A stretch of DNA of 64,000 nucleotides from Oscillospiraceae bacterium (GCA_021771675.1 JAETOP010000005.1:3629-67628); one strand, 5' to 3'. Positions 1 to 8,326 are shown, counted from the first letter of the stretch. The notes: generated by a model not told the origin, from the sequence alone. Made by a program: numbers and translations.

Positions 1-129
1 AAGTTGTACGGATATATCTCAGAGAAAGACAATGAACCAGATCCTGAAAGCATCATTGTGAAAAACTCAGATGGAATGCTTACCGAGCTTTTCACCGATG
101 AGATTGCGGGAATCGCTCTTGGTAACTAA
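1..129 (+). CDS. 3' end of an unknown protein (partial)
   Basis: The window opens inside an open frame that ends at TAA 127-129 and leaves 42 C-terminal residues rich in acidic and small residues (ending GIALGN). No domain can be recognised in so short a piece. A hairpin terminator follows 70 bp later. The function cannot be assigned from this fragment. Confidence 0.55.
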   Translation, partial: KLYGYISEKDNEPDPESIIVKNSDGMLTELFTDEIAGIALGN

Positions 130-200
130 CAAGGAAGCTGTATGTCAGACGAAGCTATCAAGTCCATTATACATAAGTGGGTACTGAATAAAATAAAAAT

Positions 201-226
201 CCCTAGAGCCGTTGAAACTCTAGGGG
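201..226. terminator. bidirectional intrinsic terminator
   Basis: A perfect 8-bp stem (CCCTAGAG / CTCTAGGG, loop CCGTTGAAA) has a T tract on the plus side (TTCTTTT) and an AT-rich T tract on the minus side. It can end both the partial gene on the left and the minus-strand tRNA-Arg. Confidence 0.8.
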
Positions 227-232
227 TTCTTT

Positions 233-309
233 TGGTACGCCCGACTGGATTCGAACCAGCGGCCTTCAGAGTCGGAGTCTGACGCGCTATCCAACTGCGC
301 CACGGGCGC
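233..309 (-). tRNA. tRNA-Arg (anticodon CCG)
   Basis: The minus strand folds as a full cloverleaf. The 7-bp acceptor pairs GCGCCCG with CGGGCGU, the anticodon stem pairs UCAGA with UCUGA, and the loop CUCCGAC gives anticodon CCG for CGG codons. The T arm carries GGTTCGAATCC and the 3' CCA is encoded. A terminator lies directly downstream at 201-226. Confidence 0.93.
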
Positions 310-407
310 ATAAACTCAAGATATGCTGTCTCACATATCCTTGCTTAGTATAGCAGAGTTTTGATTTGCTGTAAAGTGCTTTTCGGGAAAAATTTTTACA
401 AAAAAGA

Positions 408-448
408 TTGTTAAAAAAATTGACAAGTTAATCGATTTGGTCTAAACT
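408..448 (+). promoter_or_regulatory. rex promoter with Rex-box-like operator
   Basis: TTGACA at 420-425 and TAAACT at 443-448 (17-bp spacer) form a promoter. Bases 408-426 read TTGTTAA-5 nt-TTGACAA, close to the known Rex consensus TTGTTAA-N4-TTAACAA but with one extra spacer base and one mismatch. The box overlaps the -35, which would fit autorepression by Rex. The site is seen; the regulation is inferred. Confidence 0.6.
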
Positions 449-490
449 ATATTTGAGAATAATTTAACGATTTCAGTTTCTAAGGAGTGA

Positions 491-1126
491 ATGGTTTTGA
501 AGAAAGAGAACATCTCTGACGCTGTGATCCGCCGACTGCCCAGATATTATCGTCAATTGACAGATCTATGCAGCCGCGGAGTCATTCGGATATCCTCCCA
601 TTCGCTGGGCCAGGAAATGAATATCACCGCCTCACAGATCCGGCAGGATTTCAGCTGCTTTGGCGAATTTGGACAGCAGGGATATGGCTATAATGTGGAG
701 GAGTTGCGCTCTGAGATCGGTCACATTTTAGGCGTGGACAACAATCACCATCTGGTCATGATCGGCGTGGGCAATTTAGGCCATGCGCTGCTGCAGGGAT
801 TCCTGTTCTCCCAGACCGGCTTTACGGTGGACGCCGCTTTCGATGTGTCTCCGGCAGTCATCGGCACCACGGTGAATGGTGTGCCGATCTATTCCCTGAA
901 TGATTTGGAGACCTATATTCAGGAGCACAGTGTGGACGTGGTGGTGCTGACGATCCCCCAGTCTGTGGCGCAGGATACCGCCAACCGCCTGATGAACCTG
1001 GGCATCAAGGGCTTCTGGAATTTTACAAATGTGGAATTGAGCAGCAGCGATCCGGACGTGAAATTTGAGAACATCCACTTTGCGGACAGCCTGCTGACAC
1101 TCAGCTATCGGATCGCAAACCGCTGA
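491..1126 (+). CDS. rex: Redox-sensing transcriptional repressor Rex
   Basis: This 211-aa protein matches the Rex family in length and layout. An N-terminal winged helix (SDAVIRRLPRYYRQL, then the SASQIRQDFS-type recognition region around residues 45-60) is followed by a Rossmann domain with the NAD(H) glycine motif GVGNLGHAL near residue 93. Rex family members sense the NADH/NAD+ ratio and repress fermentation and respiration genes when NADH is low. AAGGAG at 482-487 lies only 3 nt from ATG 491 but 9 nt from the in-frame TTG at 497 (then KKEN), so TTG 497 may be the true start. A Rex-box-like site overlaps its promoter. Confidence 0.93.
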   Translation: MVLKKENISDAVIRRLPRYYRQLTDLCSRGVIRISSHSLGQEMNITASQIRQDFSCFGEFGQQGYGYNVEELRSEIGHILGVDNNHHLVMIGVGNLGHALLQGFLFSQTGFTVDAAFDVSPAVIGTTVNGVPIYSLNDLETYIQEHSVDVVVLTIPQSVAQDTANRLMNLGIKGFWNFTNVELSSSDPDVKFENIHFADSLLTLSYRIANR

Positions 1127-1177
1127 CACGCCGCCTCGGCACTGCCGCCAGGCTGACGAAAGGATACATACCCGCTT

Positions 1178-2266
1178 ATGATGAAAAAAATTGCCATTCT
1201 GCTCCCGGTCTGTGCTCTGCTGGCCGCCGCTGTATGGGGCTTCGCCGCGGGAGACACCGGTGATCCGCTGGCATCGCTGTCCTATCTCAACGGCACATTT
1301 GCCGAAGCGGTGGAAAAACAGGTCGAAAAACGGCTGGACGCCTCGGATGCTGCCCTCTTAGAGAGCGGCGGCAGCGGCGAAGGCTCTTCCGTCTCTGCCG
1401 CCACATGGATGGAGAAGCGCATGAAGCAGGAGGACAGCCTGACCGGCTATACCGGGACGAGTGTCATGCTGCTGGCCGGCGGCGTCCAGGTCACATATTC
1501 CGGAAGCGCCGTGGTGGATGTCACCACCGGCACAGTCGTGCCCAGCGGCGCCGCCCTGACAGCGAAGCACCGCTACATGGTGGCGGAGGACACCTCGGCA
1601 GCATTTACTGTCACCACCAAAACGGCGGTGGTGGATTATCAGGGCGATCATGCGTTCAGTGCTTCCAATACCACGGACTACAATGCCATGGCGGCTGCGC
1701 TGAAGACGCTGCACCTGTTCAAGGGCAGCTTTACCGGCTATGGCGAGGGCTTTGACCTGGAAGCGGCGCCCACACGGCTGCAGGCGCTCATCATGTTCAT
1801 CCGCGTCCTGGGCGAGGAGGAGCAGGCCCTGGCCTGGACCGGCACCATGCCCTTTACGGATATCGTCAGGGGCTCTGACGCGGAGAAGTATGTGGGCTAC
1901 GCGTACAGCATGGGCTATACCAACGGATACAGCGCCACCCAGTTCAAGCCCGCTGGGGCCGTGAATGCCTACCAGTACACGGAATTTGTCCTGCGGGCCA
2001 TGGGATACAGCTCCGCCGCCAATACGAATTTGGGGGATACCCTGTTCCGCGCCGAGGAGGCCGGTGTTCTGACAGCCGGGGAGGCCGCCATGCTCCAGCA
2101 GGACAAGTTCCTGCGGGCGGAGTTGGTCTACATCTCCTACTACGCGCTGGAGGCGGAGCTGCCGGACGGCAGCCAGACGCTGGGAGACCTGCTGTGTGAC
2201 AAGGGTGTGTTCACCAAGCGGGAATACCGGGACGCGGAGGATATGGTGACCAGCTGGCGGCTGTAA
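1178..2266 (+). CDS. Secreted protein with S-layer homology (SLH) region
   Basis: The 362-aa product starts with a signal peptide (MMKKIAILLPVCALLAAAVWGFAAG, cleavage probably after about residue 25 by eye). The middle is a low-complexity, Ser/Thr-rich region that may be a beta domain. From about residue 180 two SLH-like units are visible, with PTRLQALIMFIRVLG, PFTDI, YVGYAYSMGYTNGY and FKPAGAVNAYQYTEFVLRAMGY as signature pieces. SLH domains anchor proteins to the cell wall in Gram-positives. AAAGGA lies about 14 nt before ATG 1178 and the second Met (1181) is equally possible. The partner or enzymatic role of the N-terminal half is unknown. Confidence 0.75.
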   Translation: MMKKIAILLPVCALLAAAVWGFAAGDTGDPLASLSYLNGTFAEAVEKQVEKRLDASDAALLESGGSGEGSSVSAATWMEKRMKQEDSLTGYTGTSVMLLAGGVQVTYSGSAVVDVTTGTVVPSGAALTAKHRYMVAEDTSAAFTVTTKTAVVDYQGDHAFSASNTTDYNAMAAALKTLHLFKGSFTGYGEGFDLEAAPTRLQALIMFIRVLGEEEQALAWTGTMPFTDIVRGSDAEKYVGYAYSMGYTNGYSATQFKPAGAVNAYQYTEFVLRAMGYSSAANTNLGDTLFRAEEAGVLTAGEAAMLQQDKFLRAELVYISYYALEAELPDGSQTLGDLLCDKGVFTKREYRDAEDMVTSWRL

Positions 2267-2349
2267 ATCGGGAGGAACCAAGAGCACGGAGGCGCATACT
2301 ATGGATTGAGACCGCTTCGTTCGGTCTACATCTCATAGGAGGTCCCAAT

Positions 2350-2481
2350 ATGTGCAATAATGGTTTTGGCGGCGGCAACTGCTGCTGGATTATCATCCTG
2401 CTGATCATCATCTGGTGCTGCTGCGGCAACAACAGCTGGGGCGGCTGCAACAACGGCTGCAACAACAATTCCTGCTGCTGA
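2350..2481 (+). CDS. 43-aa Cys/Asn/Gly-rich membrane microprotein
   Basis: A strong Shine-Dalgarno AGGAGGT (2337-2343) precedes ATG 2350. The peptide begins MCNNGFGGGNCC, has one hydrophobic core (WIIILLIIIW, residues 13-22) and ends in a Cys/Asn/Gly tail with CCCGNNSWGGC and a terminal CC. It has its own terminator at 2501. Short YjcZ-like and high-cysteine peptides with this composition are known around spore coats in Firmicutes, so a sporulation or envelope role is a guess by composition only. It is too short for default gene callers. Confidence 0.6.
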   Translation: MCNNGFGGGNCCWIIILLIIIWCCCGNNSWGGCNNGCNNNSCC

Positions 2482-2500
2482 TTTCCTAAGATAACAAACA

Positions 2501-2533
2501 GCGCCCCGGGGCCAAAAGGCCCCGGGGCGCTTG
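2501..2533 (+). terminator. strong GC hairpin terminator
   Basis: A 13-bp perfect stem (GCGCCCCGGGGCC at 2501-2513, GGCCCCGGGGCGC at 2518-2530) closes an AAAA loop directly after the microprotein gene. The T tract is weak (TTGACT). Confidence 0.75.
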
Positions 2534-2598
2534 ACTCTACCTCCGGTCGATTGCGCGCAGAACTGCCGGATGGTAGAATACAGCCAGAGGTGAATGAA

Positions 2599-3507
2599 AT
2601 GGAGCAAAAGACCATCGGCACACTGATCCGGCAGGCGCGGCTGGCCTGCGGGCTGACACAGAAGGAACTGGCGGAGCGCCTCTACGTGACGGACAAGGCC
2701 GTGTCAAAATGGGAGCGGGATGTCTGCCGCCCGGATATCGCCCTGCTGGAGCCGCTGTCCCAGGAGCTGGGGCTGTCGATTTGGGACCTGTTAGGGGTGG
2801 AGGAGCCGGAGAGAGGCTTGCGGAACCTGGTGGACTATTCCGTGGCGGAGGTGCGCAGGAAAAAAGGACAGGTCAACCGAAGATGGGCGGGCCTGCTGGG
2901 AGCGCTGCTGCTGCTGGCGTGGGGCTGGCTGCTGATGTCGGGATACCGATTTTCCCCGGAGGCGGCGGCCAGATACCAACTGATGTTCCGGAACGGGGAG
3001 ACAGCGGAGGTGGTGCTGCGGGAGACGATTTACGATTATGATGCCTTCTTGTTCAACGCAGGAGACACGTACCACATGACCTTTGTGCGGAAAGCGGGAC
3101 CACTGTGGCAGCCCATGGGGGTGGATGCGTATGGCCCCAAGCGGGACGACCGGATCGAATATCTGGGCGGCGCCACATTTGAGGGTTCTTTTGGCTTCAT
3201 GCTTCTCCGCTGCCATGATCCGAACGTGGAGACCGTCACCGTCAACCTGGGCGGAAAGACAACCATCACCCAGGCGGTGGGGACAGACCAGATCGAGATT
3301 TTCCGCTGGCCTACGGAAATGCAGCGGCCCTGGAACAGCCTTCCCACGGCGGTGGCCTGTGACACGGATGGGGAGGTGCTGTACCATCTGGATATGCTCC
3401 AAACCAAAGAGAATTATGGTCTGCATGTCTATCCGGGTATCTATCACTGGTGGGAGGGCCCGGAGGGGACCTACCCCGGATATGAAGAGGATTTGAAAAA
3501 CCGATAG
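2599..3507 (+). CDS. Membrane-linked XRE-family regulator
   Basis: ATG 2599 follows AGAGGTG at 6 nt; an upstream in-frame start at 2551 has no such site. The 302-aa protein opens with a classical HTH_3 (IGTLIRQARLACGLTQKELAERLYV..KAVSKWERDVCRPD, residues 5-50). A linker leads to one transmembrane helix near residues 100-118 (WAGLLGALLLLAWGWLLMSG). The remaining 180 residues should be outside the membrane and show no recognisable domain. Such one-TM XRE proteins are common in Clostridia and may couple an outside signal to transcription. The ligand and targets are unknown. Confidence 0.75.
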   Translation: MEQKTIGTLIRQARLACGLTQKELAERLYVTDKAVSKWERDVCRPDIALLEPLSQELGLSIWDLLGVEEPERGLRNLVDYSVAEVRRKKGQVNRRWAGLLGALLLLAWGWLLMSGYRFSPEAAARYQLMFRNGETAEVVLRETIYDYDAFLFNAGDTYHMTFVRKAGPLWQPMGVDAYGPKRDDRIEYLGGATFEGSFGFMLLRCHDPNVETVTVNLGGKTTITQAVGTDQIEIFRWPTEMQRPWNSLPTAVACDTDGEVLYHLDMLQTKENYGLHVYPGIYHWWEGPEGTYPGYEEDLKNR

Positions 3508-3553
3508 GAGAGAGGGGCCGCACCGAAGGTCCCTTTTCTTTCCGTGTGCTATG

Positions 3554-3582
3554 GTGACAAATTCGGAAAGCTGTGGTATAAT
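3554..3582 (+). promoter_or_regulatory. mrnC-rqcH promoter
   Basis: GTGACA (3554-3559), a 17-bp spacer and a perfect TATAAT (3577-3582) with an extended TGG in front form a sigma-A promoter 35 nt before mrnC. Confidence 0.8.
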
Positions 3583-3616
3583 CCCTCTCAAACTGTGAAA
3601 AACACAGGAGGGACCT

Positions 3617-4018
3617 ATGGAAAATTATTTTGAGCCCCGCCTGGCCGATGACCAGCTCCGGGCCATCAGCTCCATCGGCCTGGCCCACATGGGAGACGCG
3701 GTTTTTGAGGTGTTGGTCCGGGCCTGGCTGTGCGCCCACGGCAAGGCCACCGGAAAGGGCCTGCACCAGGCCACCATCCGGCTGGTGTGCGCCGAGTCCC
3801 AGGCGGAGAAGGCGGAGCGCATCCTGCCCCTGCTGACTGGGGAGGAACTGGCGGTGTTCAAGCGGGGGCGCAACGCCCAGGTCCACACCGTTCCCGGCCA
3901 TGCCAGCCGCGCCCAATACGGCGAGGCCACAGCTTTGGAGGCCCTGCTGGGCTGGCTGTACCTGCGGGGAGAGAAAGACCGCATCAACGAACTGTTCTGC
4001 GGGATGATGGAGGAATGA
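3617..4018 (+). CDS. mrnC: Mini-ribonuclease III
   Basis: The 133-aa protein is an RNase III catalytic domain without a dsRNA-binding domain, which is the mark of Mini-III. The RNase III signature region reads IGLAHMGDAVFEVLVRAW (residues 17-34), and a second acidic motif lies in YGEATALEALLGWLYLRG near the C-terminus. In Bacillus, Mini-III matures 23S rRNA ends. AGGAGGG precedes ATG 3617. It is followed 3 bp later by rqcH, so the two are probably co-transcribed from the 3554 promoter. Confidence 0.9.
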   Translation: MENYFEPRLADDQLRAISSIGLAHMGDAVFEVLVRAWLCAHGKATGKGLHQATIRLVCAESQAEKAERILPLLTGEELAVFKRGRNAQVHTVPGHASRAQYGEATALEALLGWLYLRGEKDRINELFCGMMEE

Positions 4019-4021
4019 GCC

Positions 4022-5773
4022 ATGCCACTGGACGCGGTATGTTTACAAGCGATCGTGGAGGAGCTGCGGCCCCAGCTTCTGGGGCTGCGGATCGATAAGG
4101 TCCAGCAGCCGGCCCGGGACCAGGTGGTCCTGCTGCTGCGGGGAAACAAGCGGCTGCTGCTGAACGCGGGGGCCAACGCACCCCGTATCCAGCTGACGGA
4201 GCTCACCCGGGACAATCCGGCGGAGCCGCCCATGTTCTGCATGCTGCTGCGCAAGCATCTGGTGGGCGCCCGGGTGGCGGAGATCAGCCAGCCGCCTCTG
4301 GAGCGTCTGGTCCGTTTGGAACTGGACATCACCGATGACTTCGGCCAGCCTGGCAGGCGGACACTGGCGCTGGAGGCCATGGGCCGCCGGTCCAACCTGA
4401 TCCTGCTGGATGGGGAGGGGCGGATCATCGACTGTATGCGCCGGGTGGACGCGGACATGTCCGCCCAGCGGCAGGTTCTGCCGGGGCTTTACTACGAGCC
4501 GCCGGCCTCCACTGGCCGTCTGCCGGTGACGGAGGAGACGGCGGAGGGCTTCCGGGAGAAGCTGGCCGCCGCCAACCCGGAGCGGCAGCTGGACGCCTTT
4601 CTGCTGGACAGCTATTTCGGCATCTCCCCCCTGATGGCCCGGGAGCTGGCCTTCCGGACAGCCGGGGAGACGGACCGGCACATCTTTGAGCTGGACCAGG
4701 CCGGTGAGGACCGGCTTTGGGAGGAAGTTCAAGTGTTTACAACGGCTATACAGGAAAACCGCTTTACGCCGTACTGCCTGAAACAGGAGAGCCGTCCGGT
4801 GGAATTTGCCTGTGTTCCCATCGCCCAATATGGCGCCGCCATGGAGCTGGAGCGGTATGAGAGCTTCTCGGCCATGCTGGATGACTTTTACGAGGCACGA
4901 GAGCGGCAGGAGCGGGCACGCCAGCGGGGCGCGGACCTGCTCCGCACCGCAACCACCGCCCGGGACCGGCTGCGGCGGAAGCTGGCATTGCAGGAGAAGG
5001 ACTATGCCGCCACCCAAAATCGGGACGAACTGCGGGTCTGCGGCGATCTGATCACCGCCAACCTCTACCGGATGGAGCGGGGCCAGAGCGGGCTGACCTG
5101 CGAAAATTTCTATGACGAGAGCTGCGCCCCCATCACCATCCAGCTGGACCCGCTGCTGACGCCCCAGCAGAATGCCGCCAAGTACTACAAGCGCTACACC
5201 AAGGCCAAGACCGCCGAGAGGTATCTCCGGGAGCAGATGGAGATCGCCCGCCGGGATCTGGAGTATCTGGAGAGCGTGCTGGAGGAGATCGATCACGCGG
5301 AGACGGAGCAGGATTTTATCGACATCCGCGGCGAATTGAAGGACGCTGGGTTCCTGCGGAAGCAGGGGAAGGGGAAGAAGGAACTGAAGCGGACGGCAAA
5401 GCCCCGGGAGTTCCGCACCACCAGCGGCTTCCGGGTGCTGGTGGGCCGGAACAACCGCCAGAACGACAAGCTGACGCTGAAGGACGCGGACTACCGGGAC
5501 ATCTGGCTCCACACCCAGAAGATCCACGGCTCCCATGTCATCCTCTGCACCGAGGGACAGACGCCGGATGACGACACCATCGTGGAGGCCGCCAAGCTGG
5601 CCGCCTACTATTCCCGGGCACGGGAGAGCGGCAATGTGCCTGTGGACTATACCCAGGTGAAATATGTAAAAAAGCCAGCCGGAGCCCGCCCCGGCATGGT
5701 CATCTATCCGACGTACCAGACGGTAAACGTCACGCCGGACGAGGCGCTGGTGAAGCAGCTGCGGGTGAAGTAG
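4022..5773 (+). CDS. rqcH: Rqc2 homolog RqcH (NFACT family)
   Basis: The 583-aa protein has the NFACT arrangement. The N-terminal domain (MPLDAVCLQAIVEELRPQL, and later MFCMLLRKHLVGARV and the RxSNLILLD motif near residue 125) is followed by a long coiled coil (residues 290-430) and an NFACT-R domain (FRTTSGFRVLVGRNNRQND..DIWLHTQKIHGSHVIL, residues 465-510). RqcH binds stalled 50S subunits and recruits tRNA-Ala to add alanine tails to stuck chains. The older name is fibronectin-binding protein. Placement 3 bp after mrnC links ribosome maturation and rescue. Confidence 0.92.
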   Translation: MPLDAVCLQAIVEELRPQLLGLRIDKVQQPARDQVVLLLRGNKRLLLNAGANAPRIQLTELTRDNPAEPPMFCMLLRKHLVGARVAEISQPPLERLVRLELDITDDFGQPGRRTLALEAMGRRSNLILLDGEGRIIDCMRRVDADMSAQRQVLPGLYYEPPASTGRLPVTEETAEGFREKLAAANPERQLDAFLLDSYFGISPLMARELAFRTAGETDRHIFELDQAGEDRLWEEVQVFTTAIQENRFTPYCLKQESRPVEFACVPIAQYGAAMELERYESFSAMLDDFYEARERQERARQRGADLLRTATTARDRLRRKLALQEKDYAATQNRDELRVCGDLITANLYRMERGQSGLTCENFYDESCAPITIQLDPLLTPQQNAAKYYKRYTKAKTAERYLREQMEIARRDLEYLESVLEEIDHAETEQDFIDIRGELKDAGFLRKQGKGKKELKRTAKPREFRTTSGFRVLVGRNNRQNDKLTLKDADYRDIWLHTQKIHGSHVILCTEGQTPDDDTIVEAAKLAAYYSRARESGNVPVDYTQVKYVKKPAGARPGMVIYPTYQTVNVTPDEALVKQLRVK

Positions 5774-5793
5774 AGACTTTGTAAAGAAGCAGC

Positions 5794-5822
5794 GGAAAGG
5801 GGATGCTTGGCATCCCCTTTCC
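5794..5822. terminator. terminator between convergent rqcH and DUF378 genes
   Basis: A 13-bp perfect stem (GGAAAGGGGATGC / GCATCCCCTTTCC, loop TTG) sits between the two converging genes and can serve both. Confidence 0.8.
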
Positions 5823-5828
5823 ATTGTC

Positions 5829-6050
5829 TCAGGCCACGTGAGGCGCATGTCCGTTTTCCTCATCGGTGCGGAACAGCAGCGTGATGCACCACAGACCCGC
5901 CAGCCCCACCAGGGCATAGATGATCCGGGACAGGACGGCCATCTGGCCGCCGCACAGGAACGCCACCGTGTCGAAGCCGAACAGGCCGATGCCGCCCCAG
6001 TTCAGAGCGCCGATGATGGCCAATACCAGCGCGATCTTGTCGATTATCAT
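5829..6050 (-). CDS. DUF378 small membrane protein
   Basis: The 73-aa product starts MIIDKIALVLAIIGALNWG and has two hydrophobic helices (residues 4-24 and 40-62) around the motif LNWGGIGLFGFDTVAFL, which is typical for DUF378 (YuzA-like) proteins. A GGAGG about 8 nt upstream chooses ATG at 6050; an upstream in-frame ATG at 6068 lacks a site. Family function is unknown. It is transcribed toward rqcH. Confidence 0.82.
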   Translation of the reverse strand: MIIDKIALVLAIIGALNWGGIGLFGFDTVAFLCGGQMAVLSRIIYALVGLAGLWCITLLFRTDEENGHAPHVA

Positions 6051-6155
6051 GGTCAACCCTCCATTCAAACCCTTGGGCAGGGTTTTACAATAGGGTGTCC
6101 ATCCGCCGCCAAACTATGCGCAGAACAAATGATGCGGCGATTTTGCGGTTCTAAG

Positions 6156-6183
6156 TTGAAAAATTCAAAACAGATGTTATAAT
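6156..6183 (+). promoter_or_regulatory. thrH promoter
   Basis: TTGAAA (6156-6161), a 16-bp spacer and TATAAT (6178-6183) with extended TGT lie 46 nt before the thrH start. Confidence 0.75.
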
Positions 6184-6229
6184 AATCGACATACAAAACT
6201 CACAGTCAACTGCGGCAGGGGGAGAGTAT

Positions 6230-6829
6230 ATGAATATTGTATGTCTGGACATGGAGGGCGTTTTGACGCCGGAGATCTGGGTCGCGTTTGCCGAGGCCAG
6301 CGGGATCCCTGAACTGAAGCGGACAACACGGGACGAGCCTGACTATGACAAGCTGATGCGCTGGCGTATCGGCATTTTGAAAGAACATGGCCTGGGCCTG
6401 AAGGAGATCCAGGAGACGATCGCAAAGATCGATCCGCTTCCCGGAGCCAAGGCGTTTTTGGATGAGCTGCGCTCCATCACCCAGGTGGTCATCCTCAGCG
6501 ACACCTTTGAGGAGTTCGCAAGACCGCTGATGAAGAAGCTGGGCTGGCCCGCCATTTTCTGCAATTCCCTGGAAGTGGCCGAAAGCGGCGAGATCACCGG
6601 CTTCCGGATGCGCTGCCAGCAGTCCAAGCTGACCACGGTCAAGGGGCTGCAGGCCATCGGCTATGAGACCATTGCCAGCGGCGACAGCTACAATGATCTG
6701 GGCATGATCCAGGCCAGCAAGGCGGGCTTCCTGTTCCGCAGCACGGAGCAGATCAAGGCGGACCATCCGGAGATCCCGGCCTACGAGGAGTTTGACGAGC
6801 TGCTGGCCGCCATCAAGACGGTGCTGTGA
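6230..6829 (+). CDS. thrH: ThrH: phosphoserine phosphatase / homoserine phosphotransferase
   Basis: The 199-aa HAD-superfamily protein matches ThrH across its length. Motif I is CLDMEGVLTPEIW (residues 5-17), where the second acidic residue is Glu as in ThrH instead of the usual Asp. Motif II is VVILSDT, and motif III/IV is GDSYNDLGMI near residue 150. ThrH can hydrolyse phosphoserine and transfer its phosphate to homoserine. GGGGGAGAG precedes ATG 6230. The next full gene is DUF1015, a family often found beside serine biosynthesis genes, so a serine role is plausible. Confidence 0.88.
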   Translation: MNIVCLDMEGVLTPEIWVAFAEASGIPELKRTTRDEPDYDKLMRWRIGILKEHGLGLKEIQETIAKIDPLPGAKAFLDELRSITQVVILSDTFEEFARPLMKKLGWPAIFCNSLEVAESGEITGFRMRCQQSKLTTVKGLQAIGYETIASGDSYNDLGMIQASKAGFLFRSTEQIKADHPEIPAYEEFDELLAAIKTVL

Positions 6830-6859
6830 AAGGGAGGGACACCCCTGCATGATCCCATC

Positions 6860-6979
6860 ATGCGGATCTCCCTCGCGGTCAACGGTATGCTAACACGGTC
6901 GGCTTTGGGCTGGCTCCTCGCCTTGGCGGTGATCGCATATATCGCGGTAAAGACCATTCGGGAATTTCGTAAAAAGTGA
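6860..6979 (+). CDS. possible 39-aa single-TM peptide
   Basis: ATG 6860 opens a 39-codon frame giving one hydrophobic helix (LGWLLALAVIAYIAVKTI) and a basic end (REFRKK). It fills the gap between thrH and the DUF1015 gene. The only Shine-Dalgarno-like sequence (GGGAGGG, about 6831-6837) is more than 20 nt upstream, so translation is uncertain. It could be a spurious frame. Confidence 0.3.
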   Translation: MRISLAVNGMLTRSALGWLLALAVIAYIAVKTIREFRKK

Positions 6980-6998
6980 GCAGAAGGCAAGATCCTAT

Positions 6999-8282
6999 AT
7001 GAATGAGAACTTTCAAAGGCTGGGATTTTACCCGGCGGATATCCTGCTGCCTAAAGCGGGCGTGGACATGACAAAATGGGCCGTGGTGGCCTGCGACCAA
7101 TTCACCTCCCAGCCGGAGTACTGGCAGGCAGTGGAGAATACAGTGGGGGACGCACCCTCCACGCTGCGGCTGATCCTGCCGGAGGCCCGGCTCCACGATC
7201 CGGAGGTGGACCGCCATATCCGGCAGATCAATGCTGTCATGGAGCGATATTTGCGGCAGGGCGTGTTCCGGACACTGGAAAACGCAATGCTGTATATTGA
7301 GCGCACCCAGTCCGACGGAAAGGTGCGCCGCGGCCTGATCGGCATGGCGGACCTGGAGCAGTATGACTTTACCCCCGGCAGCGGCGCGCTGATCCGCGCC
7401 ACGGAGGGCACGGTCCTCTCCCGTATCCCGCCCCGTGTCCGGGTGCGGCGGGACGCGGCCTTGGAGCTGCCCCACGTCATGCTGCTGATCGACGACCCGG
7501 ATAAAACGGTCATCGAGCCGCTGACAGCCCAGAGCGCCGCCATGGAGCAGGTCTATGATTTTGACCTTCAGCAGGGCGGAGGCCATCTGACGGGCTGGAA
7601 GCTGACAGGGCCGCAGATGGATGCGGTGGCGAAGGCAATGGCGGGCCTTTGCACCACGGAGGAAATGGAGCGGAAATACGGTGTGAAGGGCATGGTGCCT
7701 CTGCTGTTCGCCGTGGGGGACGGCAACCACTCCCTTGCCGCGGCCAAGCGGTGCTACGAAGATCTGAAACGACATACCCCGGAGAGCGAGCGGGTCAGCC
7801 TGCCCGCCCGGTATGCCCTGGTGGAGGTGGTGAATGACCACGACGATGCCCTGGAATTCGAGCCGATCCACCGGGTGCTCTTCGGCGTGGAGCCGGAGCG
7901 GGTCCTGGAGGCCTTCCGGGCATTTTATCCCGGCGCCTGTGAGGGCCAGGGAGATGGACACACCATCGCTTACACGTATGAGGGCCGCACGGGCTTCCTC
8001 ACGGTGCCGGAGCCGCAGGGACAGCTGGCGGTGGGGACGCTTCAGAACTTCCTGGATGCCTACCTGGCGGAACACGGCGGCGAGATCGACTATGTCCATG
8101 GTGATGAAGCGGCGGATGAATTGGGAAGCCGGCCCGGCAGCATCGCCTTCAAACTGCCTGTCATGGGAAAAGAGCAGCTGTTTCAGACCATCATGGCCGA
8201 CGGCGTCCTGCCCCGCAAGACTTTTTCCATGGGCAATGCCCAGGATAAGCGCTACTATGTGGAGGCCCGAAAAATCAGATAG
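6999..8282 (+). CDS. DUF1015 domain protein
   Basis: The 427-aa protein starts MNENFQRLGFYPADILLPK and carries the DUF1015 hallmarks: WAVVACDQFTSQPEYW near residue 27, and the paired motif LLFAVGDGNHSLAAAKRCYE followed by ARYALVEVVNDHDDALEFEPIHRVLF (residues 230-290). The family is widespread in anaerobes with no proven enzyme activity; it is commonly found next to serA/serC. The thrH gene just upstream supports a link to phosphoserine metabolism, as inference. A hairpin terminator follows. Confidence 0.85.
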   Translation: MNENFQRLGFYPADILLPKAGVDMTKWAVVACDQFTSQPEYWQAVENTVGDAPSTLRLILPEARLHDPEVDRHIRQINAVMERYLRQGVFRTLENAMLYIERTQSDGKVRRGLIGMADLEQYDFTPGSGALIRATEGTVLSRIPPRVRVRRDAALELPHVMLLIDDPDKTVIEPLTAQSAAMEQVYDFDLQQGGGHLTGWKLTGPQMDAVAKAMAGLCTTEEMERKYGVKGMVPLLFAVGDGNHSLAAAKRCYEDLKRHTPESERVSLPARYALVEVVNDHDDALEFEPIHRVLFGVEPERVLEAFRAFYPGACEGQGDGHTIAYTYEGRTGFLTVPEPQGQLAVGTLQNFLDAYLAEHGGEIDYVHGDEAADELGSRPGSIAFKLPVMGKEQLFQTIMADGVLPRKTFSMGNAQDKRYYVEARKIR

Positions 8283-8301
8283 AGCGCGGAATACCGGTCC
8301 G

Positions 8302-8322
8302 GACTGTGACTTTTTCACAGTC
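8302..8322 (+). terminator. hairpin after DUF1015 gene
   Basis: An 8-bp perfect stem GACTGTGA / TCACAGTC closes a CTTTT loop 20 bp after the stop codon. The following T tract is short. Confidence 0.6.
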
Positions 8323-8326
8323 TGGG

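Noticed and set aside
142..288. short frame starting at ATG 142 after AAGGAAG
   Set aside because: It runs through the terminator and the antisense of tRNA-Arg, so it is unlikely to be a gene.
4043..5917. 624-codon minus-strand frame opposite rqcH
   Set aside because: Product is Leu/Gln/His-rich low-complexity typical of a shadow in GC-rich DNA; rqcH on the plus strand is clear.
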